Shown: positions 18,282 through 26,332 of the stretch, piece by piece | Layout of the letters: each line of letters begins with the position of its first letter | Position numbering within the stretch: position 1 is the first letter of the stretch | NCBI RefSeq assembly: GCF_034479515.1 | Contig: NZ_CP140152.1 | Coordinates: forward strand, 3,844,001 to 3,908,000 | Reading direction: 5' to 3' | Length of the DNA: 64,000 nt | From: Duganella zoogloeoides | GTDB lineage: Bacteria; Pseudomonadota; Gammaproteobacteria; Burkholderiales; Burkholderiaceae_D | Made by a program: the position numbers and the translations under genes | The notes under the pieces: model-generated | Databases searched by the model: none | Told to the model about the DNA's origin: nothing | Seen by the model: only the letters and a program-made list of their open reading frames with translations

Positions 18282-21200
18282 GAATCTTGCGCATCGGCGG
18301 TAAAAACCTGGCGTCGCTGGCCGGGGAATTTTCGGTGGACTTCGAGCAGGAGCCACTCGCCTCAACCGGCCTGTTCGCCATCAGCGGGCCCACCGGCGCC
18401 GGCAAGAGCACCCTGCTCGACGCCCTGTGCCTGGCACTGTACGACGACACGCCAAGGCTGCTCAAGGTGTCGGGGCGCAGCATGCTGGCCGACGTGGGCA
18501 GCGAAACGGTCTCCACCCAGGATACGCGCACGCTGCTGCGGCGCGGCACGGCGGACGGCTACGCCGAAGTGGATTTTATCGGCAACGACGGCGCAGCGTA
18601 CCGCGCGCGCTGGAGCGTGCGCCGCTCGCGCACCCGGGTGGAAGGCGCATTGCAACCGACTGCCATGACCTTGCACCTGCTGCCCGCGCTGCAACCGATC
18701 GGCGCCACCAAGACCGAAGTCAGAGGCGAGATCGAACGCCGCATCGGCCTGTCGTTCGAGCAGTTTACGCGCGCCGTTCTGCTGGCGCAAAACGAGTTTT
18801 CCGCCTTCCTCAAGTCGGAAGACAACGAGCGCGGCGAACTGCTGGAAACGCTGACCGGCAGCACCGTCTATACCGAGATTTCGATGCGCGCCTTCGAGCG
18901 CGCCAAGCTCGAACAACAGGCGCTGCAAAAGCTCAACGCCCGCCTGGCCGACCAGAAGCCGCTCTCCACCGACGAGCGCGCGGAGATCGAAGCGCAGGCG
19001 GTAACTGCTACCGCAGCGTTGCAAGCGCTGGAACAGCGCAAGGCCGACCTGGAACAGGAATTGCGCTGGCATCGCCAGGCGGAGCAACTGGAGCAGGACG
19101 AACTGGCCGCGCGCCAGGCGTGCGAACGGGCGGCGGCGGACGTGGCAGCGTCCAGCCCGCGCCGCGCCGCCCTCGCCCAGCTGGTCGCCGTGCAGGCGGC
19201 GCGGCCGCTGGCCAATGACATCGCCCGCATCGAAGCGGACATCGCCGCCACCGAGGCGGCGCTGGCAGCCGGGGTCCAGGCGATGGCCGGCGCCGCGCTG
19301 CAACTGGACCTCGCCAACGCCGGCCAGCAGCAGGCTGCCCTGCAAGTGCAGCAAGCGGAAGCGGCGCAGCGCACGGCCGGACCGCAGCTCGACCAGGCCA
19401 AGGCGCTCGATGCCCGCGTGGAAGCGATGCTGCCAACCTGGCGCCAGGCTTCGACTGCCCGCGAAACCGCCAACCACGCCGAAGCGACCGCCAAGGCGGC
19501 GCTGCAAGCACGTCAAGATGAACGGCGCCGCCTGCATGCGCAGGTGGAAGCCGGCGCCGCGTGGCTGGCGCAGCACCGGCAATGGCAAACCCTGGCGCAG
19601 TCGTGGGACCGCTGGGATGTGCTGTTCGCGCAGGCCGGCCAGGCCGCCGGTCAAGCCGAACGCCTGAACGACCAGCTGGCGCGCGTGCAGCGCGCCGCCA
19701 AAGCCCACCGCGACGACGAAGCGCAAGCCGCCGCCAGACTGGCCACGTCGTCCACCGTGCTCGAAACGCTGGAAGCGCGGCGCCAGGATGCCAACTCCGC
19801 GCTGGCCGCCTTCGATGCCGAGCGGTTGCACACCGCGCGCAGCGGCTGGCAGCAGCACCGCGATCTGCTGGCCGGCGCCGAAAAGCTGTGGTTCGAGCTG
19901 GACACGCGCCAGCAGCGCCAGGCCCAGGTCGAGGCCCAGCGCCAGCAACTGCGCACCGCCAGTGCCGCCGCCGAACAATTGCTGGCGACGGCGCAGCAAG
20001 AAGCCACCGGCCTGGCCGCCGCCCTGGCGCAGGCCGAACGCTCGTTGACACTGGCGCAAGCCGCGTCGGGCGCAACCGTCGAAAAGCTGCGCGCCACGCT
20101 CACCGACGACACGCCGTGCCCCGTGTGCGGCGCCCACGATCACCCGTACCGCCACCACGATCCGGCCATGCAGGGCATGCTGGACAGCTTGCAAGCGGAG
20201 CTGGCGCGCTGCCGTCACCAGTTCGACGTCAACGTCAGTCAGCAGGCCGTGCAGCGCGCCACCGTGCACGCCAGCAGCGAACAATTGACAGCGCTGACAC
20301 TGGAGGGGGAAGGTGTCCTGCAGGCACTGGATCGCGCCAGTGCCGCCTGGCGCGACCACCCGTTGCTGGCCGACGACAGCCCGGCGCCGCCGCCGGCCGA
20401 ACATGCGCGCCGCGACTGGTTCGCGGCGCAGCTGGACACCGCCCGCGCCAATTTGCAGGCGATCGAACAACAGGACCGGGCAATGAACGCGGCCCGCATC
20501 ACGCGCGACCAGGCGCAGGCAGCCTACGAAGCGGCGGCCGCCGACATGAAGCAGCTGCACGACACGGTCGCGCATGCCCGCACCGCGCTGGCGCAGGCCG
20601 GTGCCGAAGCCAAGGCGCTGGAAGACCAGCGCGGCGAGGTGATGGCAACCCTGGCCGACCTGCTGGCCGACCTGGACCCGGCATTTACTGGCGGCGACCT
20701 GCCTAACGAAGGCTGGAAGGACGACTGGAGCGCGGCCCCCGCACGCTTCCACGAGGCGCGCCAGGCCGAAAGCCGGCAATGGCTGGCGCAGCGCGACGCC
20801 CATGACCAGCGCAGCACAGCGCTGGCCACCTTCGACGTGGAGATGAAGGCGCTGCACGACGCCGTGAGCCGCGCCGGCGAGGACGCGCTGGGAGTGCGCC
20901 ATGCATTTGCCCAGGCCGACGCCGCACTGAAGGAGACCCAGGACCAGCGCATGGCGCTGTGGGGCGGACGCGAAGTGAGCGCGGTCGAACGCATGCTGGC
21001 CGCCGCCATCGAGCAGGCACGCGCACTGCTGGCCACCCGCCAGCACGAAGCGCAGCAGGCCGCGCAAGCGCGGGTGCGCGCCGACGAGGCGCATACCCAG
21101 GCCGGCAACCGTTTAAGCACCTTGCGCACGGCAGCGGACACAGCCCGCCAGCAGTTGGCGCAATGGCTGGCCGACTTCCAGCAACGCCAGCCATCGAACG

Positions 21201-22117
21201 ACAGCGACGCCGGCGTGGCAGATCTGAACCGGTTGCACGCGTTGCTGGCGCAACCGCCGGCCGCAATCGACGTCGAACGCACGGCGCTGGCGGCCATCGA
21301 CCGCGCTGCCGACAATGCGGCCACGGTGCTGGCCGAACGCCAGCGCCAGCGTGCGCAGCACCAGTTGGCGGCGCCGCCAGTACGGGTTGCCGCTGATGGT
21401 CCCGCGGCCGATATTGCAGACGATCAGCTGGCCGCTCCAGCGGCGCCAGTGAACGTGCTGGCCGCCGCCCTCAACACCTTGCTGGCCGAGCGCAAGGCCG
21501 CCCAGGACAACGCCGCCGCCGTGCAACTGGTGCTGGCGCAGGACGACGCCAGGCGCCAGCGTTCGCAATCGATGCTGGCCGAGATCGCGCACCAGGAAGC
21601 GATCGAGCAGCGCTGGTCGCGCATGAGCGACTTGATCGGCTCCGCCGACGGCAAGAAGTTCCGCAACTACGCCCAGCAGTTCACGCTCGATGTGCTGCTC
21701 GGTTACGCCAACGCCCACCTGAATCACCTGTCGCGCCGCTACCAGCTCGAACGGATCCAGAATCCGGCCAGTCCGTCGCTGGCGCTGCTGGTGCGCGACC
21801 AGGACATGGGCGGCGAGATGCGCTCGGTACACTCGCTGTCCGGCGGCGAATCGTTCCTGGTCTCGCTGGCGCTGGCGCTGGGACTGGCCTCGCTGTCATC
21901 GAACCGGGTGCGGGTGGAGTCGCTGTTCATCGACGAAGGTTTCGGCAGCCTGGACGCCGAAACCCTGCGGGTAGCGATGGATGCCCTCGATGGCTTGCAG
22001 GCGATGGGCCGCAAGGTGGGCGTGATCTCGCACGTGCAGGAAATGACGGAGCGGATTTCGACCAAGATCCTGGTGCAGCCGGCTGCCGGCGGGCGCAGCA
22101 CCATCAGCGTGGTATAG
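18278..22117 (+). CDS. sbcC: Exonuclease subunit SbcC
   Basis: SbcC is the Rad50/SMC-like ATPase partner of SbcD. The 1279-residue protein has Walker A GPTGAGKSTLLDAL near residue 36, two very long Ala/Gln/Arg-rich coiled-coil arms, a zinc hook CPVC near residue 614, and at the C-terminus the ABC signature LSGGESFLVSLALALGLASL followed by Walker B SLFIDEGFGSLD. It is somewhat longer than the E. coli enzyme (about 1050 residues), the extra length lying in the coiled coils. It overlaps sbcD by four bases. Confidence 0.96.
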   Translation: MRILRIGGKNLASLAGEFSVDFEQEPLASTGLFAISGPTGAGKSTLLDALCLALYDDTPRLLKVSGRSMLADVGSETVSTQDTRTLLRRGTADGYAEVDFIGNDGAAYRARWSVRRSRTRVEGALQPTAMTLHLLPALQPIGATKTEVRGEIERRIGLSFEQFTRAVLLAQNEFSAFLKSEDNERGELLETLTGSTVYTEISMRAFERAKLEQQALQKLNARLADQKPLSTDERAEIEAQAVTATAALQALEQRKADLEQELRWHRQAEQLEQDELAARQACERAAADVAASSPRRAALAQLVAVQAARPLANDIARIEADIAATEAALAAGVQAMAGAALQLDLANAGQQQAALQVQQAEAAQRTAGPQLDQAKALDARVEAMLPTWRQASTARETANHAEATAKAALQARQDERRRLHAQVEAGAAWLAQHRQWQTLAQSWDRWDVLFAQAGQAAGQAERLNDQLARVQRAAKAHRDDEAQAAARLATSSTVLETLEARRQDANSALAAFDAERLHTARSGWQQHRDLLAGAEKLWFELDTRQQRQAQVEAQRQQLRTASAAAEQLLATAQQEATGLAAALAQAERSLTLAQAASGATVEKLRATLTDDTPCPVCGAHDHPYRHHDPAMQGMLDSLQAELARCRHQFDVNVSQQAVQRATVHASSEQLTALTLEGEGVLQALDRASAAWRDHPLLADDSPAPPPAEHARRDWFAAQLDTARANLQAIEQQDRAMNAARITRDQAQAAYEAAAADMKQLHDTVAHARTALAQAGAEAKALEDQRGEVMATLADLLADLDPAFTGGDLPNEGWKDDWSAAPARFHEARQAESRQWLAQRDAHDQRSTALATFDVEMKALHDAVSRAGEDALGVRHAFAQADAALKETQDQRMALWGGREVSAVERMLAAAIEQARALLATRQHEAQQAAQARVRADEAHTQAGNRLSTLRTAADTARQQLAQWLADFQQRQPSNDSDAGVADLNRLHALLAQPPAAIDVERTALAAIDRAADNAATVLAERQRQRAQHQLAAPPVRVAADGPAADIADDQLAAPAAPVNVLAAALNTLLAERKAAQDNAAAVQLVLAQDDARRQRSQSMLAEIAHQEAIEQRWSRMSDLIGSADGKKFRNYAQQFTLDVLLGYANAHLNHLSRRYQLERIQNPASPSLALLVRDQDMGGEMRSVHSLSGGESFLVSLALALGLASLSSNRVRVESLFIDEGFGSLDAETLRVAMDALDGLQAMGRKVGVISHVQEMTERISTKILVQPAAGGRSTISVV

Positions 22118-22162
22118 TTTTTTAGTCATGCTATGATTTGAGCTCCTGCCTGGGAGTTCACC

Positions 22163-22717
22163 ATGAGCATAGGCGCCATCACCATCAGCCCCGCGGTCAG
22201 CCAGCCGGAGCGCTTTACGCCCGCGGCGCGCACCGGTGCGCCCGTGGCGGCGTCCACGTCGCAGGACTCCGGCGCTTCCAGCACCACCACCCTGACGCCC
22301 GAGGCGCTCAAAATGGTGGAAGACCTCAAGGCGCGCGATACCGAAGTGCGCCAGCATGAGCAGGCCCACCTGGCCGCAGCGGGCGGACTGGCCATCTCCG
22401 GCGCCACCTACACTTACCAGCGCGGTCCCAACGGCGTCAATTACGCCATCGGCGGCGAGGTGCAGATCGATACCTCGCCCGGCGCCACGCCCGAAGAAAC
22501 CATTGCCCGCGCGGCCTCGATCCAGGCTGCCGCCACCGCGCCGGCCGATCCTTCCGGCGCCGACCGCGCGGTGGCCGCCCAGGCGCAGCAGATGGCGGCC
22601 CAGGCCAGGGCCGAACTGGCCAAGCAGGACGGCGGCAACGGCGCGCCAGGTGAGCGCGTGCAGCGCGGCTACGCGATCGAACCCGGCGCCGCGCCCACCA
22701 TCAATGTGACTGCGTGA
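22163..22717 (+). CDS. SprA-related putative metalloprotease
   Basis: This is a 184-residue protein of the SprA-related / CJM1_0395 type. The key segment is VRQHEQAHLAAAGG near residue 71, an HExxH zinc-protease motif, followed by the family text YTYQRGPNGVNYAIGGEVQID and the conserved PEETIARAASIQAAA helix. The first ~45 residues are low-complexity Ala/Ser/Thr. It has no signal peptide. Enzymatic activity is inferred from the motif only. It sits 45 bases after sbcC on the same strand. Confidence 0.85.
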   Translation: MSIGAITISPAVSQPERFTPAARTGAPVAASTSQDSGASSTTTLTPEALKMVEDLKARDTEVRQHEQAHLAAAGGLAISGATYTYQRGPNGVNYAIGGEVQIDTSPGATPEETIARAASIQAAATAPADPSGADRAVAAQAQQMAAQARAELAKQDGGNGAPGERVQRGYAIEPGAAPTINVTA

Positions 22718-22760
22718 GTGATAAAATCGCGCCTTTCGTCCCAACCTGCACAGATCAATC

Positions 22761-22970
22761 ATGTTAAAAGCACCACGCACCCTCACCTTCAAATGCGCCA
22801 AGTGCGCCAAGGCCGTCCAGGTACGCCTGCAAAAAGTGTCGGCCTGCTCGCACATCCAGCCGTACCTGGGCGTGTGCCCATGCGGTGAAGTCAAGCACCA
22901 TGCCATCGGCCAGAAAGACGCGGTGGCTTCCTACCTGGCCGCGCCGGAAGGCTGGACCCATCACCACTAA
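22761..22970 (+). CDS. Small zinc-ribbon-like protein, 69 aa
   Basis: The protein begins MLKAPRTLTFKCAKCAKAV and contains a CxxC pair (CAKC) and, about 25 residues on, further cysteines in GVCPCGE, plus many histidines including a THHH tail. This is consistent with a single zinc-ribbon knuckle. I do not recognise the family. A possible -10 (GATAAAAT) lies in the short spacer before it. Confidence 0.65.
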   Translation: MLKAPRTLTFKCAKCAKAVQVRLQKVSACSHIQPYLGVCPCGEVKHHAIGQKDAVASYLAAPEGWTHHH

Positions 22971-23045
22971 ACATTAACAAAGCGGCAAACCCTCAAGTTC
23001 AGAAAAGTCCGGCCGTTATAGAAGTACTATCAAACGGAAGCTGCC

Positions 23046-23975
23046 ATGGCCAACATCCCCGCACTCGGCGCCCGCACTCTGCCGGCAAACTACTATCCAG
23101 CCAGTCCCCGGGCCGAGGGTAAAACCGCCAATGCCCCTGCCACGCAAAAGGCCGGGGAAGCCTCGACCTTGTCGAAGTTGTCGAGTAACGCGCTGGACAT
23201 GCAGCAGCGCGTGGCTTCGCTGGGAAATGCAACCGTCGATTTCGCGCAGGATTTTGTCAGCAGCTTCACCCACGCGCTGTTCGGCGACGACGCCAAGGGC
23301 GCCACTATCGATTTCGACTCGGCCAGCCTGGAAGCCTCGTCCAGCGTGGCGATGGGCGTACAGCAAACGTCCGACGCCAACGGCGTGCGCACGCTGGCCG
23401 GCTTGAGCCTCACCGACAGCTCGCACTTCATCGGCAAGGGCACCATCACCACCGCCGATGGCCGCAAGTTCGACTTCGAAGTGGAAGTCAAATACGACTT
23501 CCAGCTCAATGCCGCCGCAGGCAGCCAGACCGGCAAGCCCGCCACCGACAAGGCCGACGCCAGGCCGCAGGGCACCGACCTGGCCGACCTGCCCACCGTC
23601 AAGGTGCCGAATATCGATTTCCCCGGCACGCTGGCCGACCTGTTCCAGTTGATCGGCCGCGATTTGCAGTCGGCCCTGTCCAGCAGCGGCGACCAGTCCG
23701 ACCAGACCGGCGACAACATCGACCGCAACACCTTGCGCGGCCTCTCGCTGCGCCTGCTTAACCTGGTCGATAGCAAGAACGCTGATACCTACACCATTCC
23801 ATCTGCCGCAGAGAAAGCCAAGTCGGTCGCCGCCTATGGCGCGCAGGCGCCGGTGGACGACGTGACGATGCCGGTCAAGACGCAGCCTGACGCGGCAACG
23901 TCGCAGATCGAAGCACCGGTGCCGGAAGCAACGGCTGCCGCAGCATCGGCTGCCGAGGAAACGCCCGCGCGCTGA
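23046..23975 (+). CDS. Hypothetical protein, 309 aa
   Basis: The product starts MANIPALGARTLPANYYPA. It has a low-complexity N-terminus, a helical segment (LSKLSSNALDMQQRVASLGNA), a middle beta-rich domain of alternating Ser/Val text ending GKFDFEVEVKYDF-like (residues about 95-160), an acidic linker and an Ala/Pro/Glu-rich disordered tail. There is no signal peptide or membrane segment. I do not recognise a family. It lies in a row of small plus-strand genes after sbcC. Confidence 0.6.
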   Translation: MANIPALGARTLPANYYPASPRAEGKTANAPATQKAGEASTLSKLSSNALDMQQRVASLGNATVDFAQDFVSSFTHALFGDDAKGATIDFDSASLEASSSVAMGVQQTSDANGVRTLAGLSLTDSSHFIGKGTITTADGRKFDFEVEVKYDFQLNAAAGSQTGKPATDKADARPQGTDLADLPTVKVPNIDFPGTLADLFQLIGRDLQSALSSSGDQSDQTGDNIDRNTLRGLSLRLLNLVDSKNADTYTIPSAAEKAKSVAAYGAQAPVDDVTMPVKTQPDAATSQIEAPVPEATAAAASAAEETPAR

Positions 23976-24096
23976 CCGCGCGGCATCGACGCGCGAGCGA
24001 TCCCGGTTGCGGCCCGCCAACGCTCCGGCATCGGCCTGGTGGCGACACGCCTGCGGCCCGCTAGCCTCCCGCTGATGGCTTGCTCGCGTGCCCCGG

Positions 24097-24172
24097 TATA
24101 ATACGCACCCGTATCACGCACTCTCCACGCCAACGCCGGATGAACGCAACGCGTCGCCGGCGTTTTTTGCGT
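24097..24172 (+). promoter_or_regulatory. Promoter-like -10 followed closely by a terminator hairpin
   Basis: A perfect TATAAT (24097-24102) lacks a convincing -35. About 30 bases later comes ACGCCGG, a loop, then CCGGCGT with a T6 run ending near 24167, upstream of the methyltransferase ATG at 24228. The arrangement could make a short terminated RNA of roughly 60 bases or act as an attenuating leader for the methyltransferase. Confidence 0.4.
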
Positions 24173-24227
24173 GCCTTGCGTCGTCCATCCGCTCATTACC
24201 GCTTATTACCTTTACCGATCGCCCGCC

Positions 24228-25397
24228 ATGTCCGCAAATACCCCCACCTCCCCTACGCCGCAGCAAATCCACTGGGAGGAAAACGGCGTGCAGCACAGCG
24301 CCCGCTGGCGCTCCGAGGCGGGCATGCCGCCCCCCAAGCGCGTGGTCATCGCCGACGACCGCACCAACGCCGATGTCGCGTACCGCCTGGCGTGCGAAGG
24401 CACTGCCCTGCTGTGGCGCGGCGACTTCCAGAACGCGCGTCAACTGCTGCAAGCACTGGCACGCCGCGCCGACCACAAGAGCAAGCCGGCCAAGAAAGCC
24501 AAGCCGGCAAAAACCCCGGCTACGCCCACCGAGGCGTTCCACCTGCACCGCCAGGCCCAATCGCAACGCGCCCGCACCCTGGCCATGCTGCTGCTGCCGT
24601 TCGAAGACGGCTACACGCTGCCGCTGCGCCGCGCGCCCGACGTGCAACTGGCCTGCAACGAAGCTTACGGCCGGTTCGAAGAGCCGTTTGTCGCCTCGCT
24701 GCGCGAGCTGCTGGGCGTGATCGGCGCCCACGAATGGCGCCGCACCGGCGTCGAGATCCCGGCGCTGGGCGCGCGCATCCATCCGTACTACGGCGTGTTC
24801 TCGCCCGTGCGCGGCGAGTACGTGCAACTGGTGGCCGAGGCGCCGCTGCCATCCGATACATCGCTGGCATTCGACATCGGCATCGGTACCGGCGTGCTGT
24901 CGGCCGTGCTGGCGCAGCGCGGAATCAAGCGCGTGGTCGGCACCGACCAGGACCAGCGCGCGCTGAGCTGCGCCCGCGAAAACATCACCCGCCTGGAACT
25001 CGAACAGCAGATCGAGCTCAAAGTGGCCGACCTGTTCCCCGAGGGACGTGCGCCGCTGATCGTGTGTAACCCGCCGTGGGTGCCGGCCCGCCCGAGTTCC
25101 GCCATCGAACACGCGGTGTACGATCCCGAGAGCCGCATGCTGCGCGGATTCCTCGCCGGCCTGACCGAACACCTGGCGCCGCGCGGCGAAGGCTGGCTGA
25201 TCCTGTCCGACCTGGCCGAGCACCTGGGCCTGCGCCCGCGCGCCGAGCTGCTGGCGTGGATCGAGGCAGCCGGCCTGAAGGTAGTGGACCGCATCGACGT
25301 GCGCCCCACCCACCCGCGCGCCGCCGACGCCAGCGATCCGCTGCACAAAGCCCGCGCCGCCGAAGTAACGTCGCTGTGGCGCCTGGCAGCCGCCTAA
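24228..25397 (+). CDS. Class I SAM-dependent methyltransferase (PrmC/small-MTase type)
   Basis: This is a 389-residue protein. After an N-terminal region with a lysine-rich linker (SKPAKKAKPAKTPA, about residues 84-98), the C-terminal half has cofactor motif I (FDIGIGTGVLSAVLAQRG, about residues 213-230) and the catalytic VCNPPWVP motif near residue 280, an N/DPPY-type signature of enzymes that methylate amide or exocyclic nitrogens. The substrate is unknown. ATG 24228 is chosen because the frame upstream overlaps the terminator hairpin and reads unlike protein. Confidence 0.8.
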   Translation: MSANTPTSPTPQQIHWEENGVQHSARWRSEAGMPPPKRVVIADDRTNADVAYRLACEGTALLWRGDFQNARQLLQALARRADHKSKPAKKAKPAKTPATPTEAFHLHRQAQSQRARTLAMLLLPFEDGYTLPLRRAPDVQLACNEAYGRFEEPFVASLRELLGVIGAHEWRRTGVEIPALGARIHPYYGVFSPVRGEYVQLVAEAPLPSDTSLAFDIGIGTGVLSAVLAQRGIKRVVGTDQDQRALSCARENITRLELEQQIELKVADLFPEGRAPLIVCNPPWVPARPSSAIEHAVYDPESRMLRGFLAGLTEHLAPRGEGWLILSDLAEHLGLRPRAELLAWIEAAGLKVVDRIDVRPTHPRAADASDPLHKARAAEVTSLWRLAAA

Positions 25398-25430
25398 ACC
25401 CTTACCCCAGGGCAGCATGAAAAGCTGTCC

Positions 25431-25459
25431 TTGCGCAATCGGCTGAACCTGTATATAAT
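25431..25459 (+). promoter_or_regulatory. Promoter of the initiator tRNA gene
   Basis: TTGCGC (25431-25436), a 17-base spacer and TATAAT (25454-25459) lie 12 bases before the tRNA 5' end. Confidence 0.8.
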
Positions 25460-25471
25460 TCATGCCTCAGA

Positions 25472-25548
25472 CGCGGGGTGGAGCAGTCTGGCAGCTCGTC
25501 GGGCTCATAACCCGAAGGTCACAGGTTCAAATCCTGTCCCCGCAACCA
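25472..25548 (+). tRNA. Initiator tRNA-fMet (CAU)
   Basis: The 77-base gene folds as a standard cloverleaf with anticodon CAT at 25506-25508. Two initiator hallmarks are visible: the unpaired C1/A72 at the end of the acceptor stem and the three G-C pairs (GGG/CCC) in the anticodon stem. CCA is encoded. It has its own promoter and terminator. Confidence 0.96.
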
Positions 25549-25555
25549 AATACAG

Positions 25556-25592
25556 CAAACCGTTGATTTTCATCAGAAGATCAACGGTTTTT
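25556..25592 (+). terminator. Terminator after tRNA-fMet
   Basis: AACCGTTGAT and ATCAACGGTT form a perfect 10-bp stem followed by a T run, beginning 8 bases after the tRNA. Confidence 0.85.
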
Positions 25593-25641
25593 CTGCATTT
25601 GGATGTGCACTTTCGACACAAGCCGGCTCAATGTGCTAGCC

Positions 25642-25669
25642 TTGAACTCTGTGTACTGCCCGTTAAAAA
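25642..25669 (+). promoter_or_regulatory. Candidate promoter of the two small genes
   Basis: TTGAAC, a 16-base spacer and TAAAAA lie about 48 bases before the ATG at 25717. Confidence 0.35.
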
Positions 25670-25716
25670 CAGGCTCGGCCAATACAGCCTTTATTCAAGC
25701 CATACAGGAGGTCAAC

Positions 25717-25920
25717 ATGACACCCACTCAATTCGAGGTATGCGAGGAACGCGTACCTTACGGCAATGACGTAACTGTCGTCGAGCGCGATGGCGTGGTC
25801 TACGTTGATGGCGTACCCTTCACGCCCGAAATGATCGCTGCGTTCACCAAGCCGGATATTCCACGCTCGAGGCGCGTAATGACCAAGGAAGAAATTTTGT
25901 CATTGCAAGTACCTTTGTAA
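25717..25920 (+). CDS. Small hypothetical protein, 67 aa
   Basis: A strong ribosome site (AGGAGG) 5 bases before ATG 25717 fixes the start. The product begins MTPTQFEVCEERVPYGNDV, has a short beta-hairpin-like VVERDGVVYVDGVPFTPE and ends in a charged tail KEEILSLQVPL. I do not recognise it. Its stop TAA shares a base with the next ATG (TAATG), so the two genes are a coupled pair. Base composition is visibly less GC-rich than the flanking genes, hinting at acquired DNA next to a tRNA gene. Confidence 0.6.
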   Translation: MTPTQFEVCEERVPYGNDVTVVERDGVVYVDGVPFTPEMIAAFTKPDIPRSRRVMTKEEILSLQVPL

Positions 25921-26237
25921 TGCACGTCAGTTTCGACCTGTCTCACCCCAACTTCTCATCGAAGTTGGGACTACTTGCCGCAACCAACCCCGCGCTCCAT
26001 AATTCCCTCCTGAGATTTTTCGCCGATGCGAGTGGCGCTTCGCTCGATGATTTTCTTCGACAGAACGTTTGCTGCATTCACAACGCACCGCATTTCTTTG
26101 CCAGCACCGTCTTCGGTCACTTCACCCCAGCCACGGTCCAGCTCTTCGAAATTTACGTCGAAATGGAAACCAGCAATGCCATGCTGACTGGCCACATGGT
26201 ACCCGTGTCATTTTGGCGCCCCGAGTATCTTCGGTGA
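25920..26237 (+). CDS. Hypothetical protein, 105 aa, coupled to the preceding gene
   Basis: The protein begins MHVSFDLSHPNFSSKLGLLAA and looks soluble and mixed alpha/beta, with two adjacent cysteines (NVCCIHNAP). No motif is recognised. It starts on the last base of the preceding stop codon, a classic reinitiation geometry, so stoichiometric expression is likely. Two small co-translated genes of foreign-looking composition could be a toxin-antitoxin-like or immunity-like pair, but nothing in the sequence identifies a toxin. Confidence 0.6.
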   Translation: MHVSFDLSHPNFSSKLGLLAATNPALHNSLLRFFADASGASLDDFLRQNVCCIHNAPHFFASTVFGHFTPATVQLFEIYVEMETSNAMLTGHMVPVSFWRPEYLR

Positions 26238-26332
26238 TCAGAGTGCATTGGCACGGGATGAACCCGGTCACATATCCAAATCCCGCCAAAACTGTCACAA
26301 TTATTCCTTTCAGTAATTCGAAGGAGTGAACG

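Noticed and set aside
18362..21094. A 910-codon minus-strand frame across sbcC
   Set aside because: Antisense of the sbcC coiled-coil region; repetitive and without domains.
25472..26237. Integrative element with attachment sites at tRNA-fMet
   Set aside because: No integrase and no duplicated tRNA 3' end are visible; only base composition hints at acquisition.
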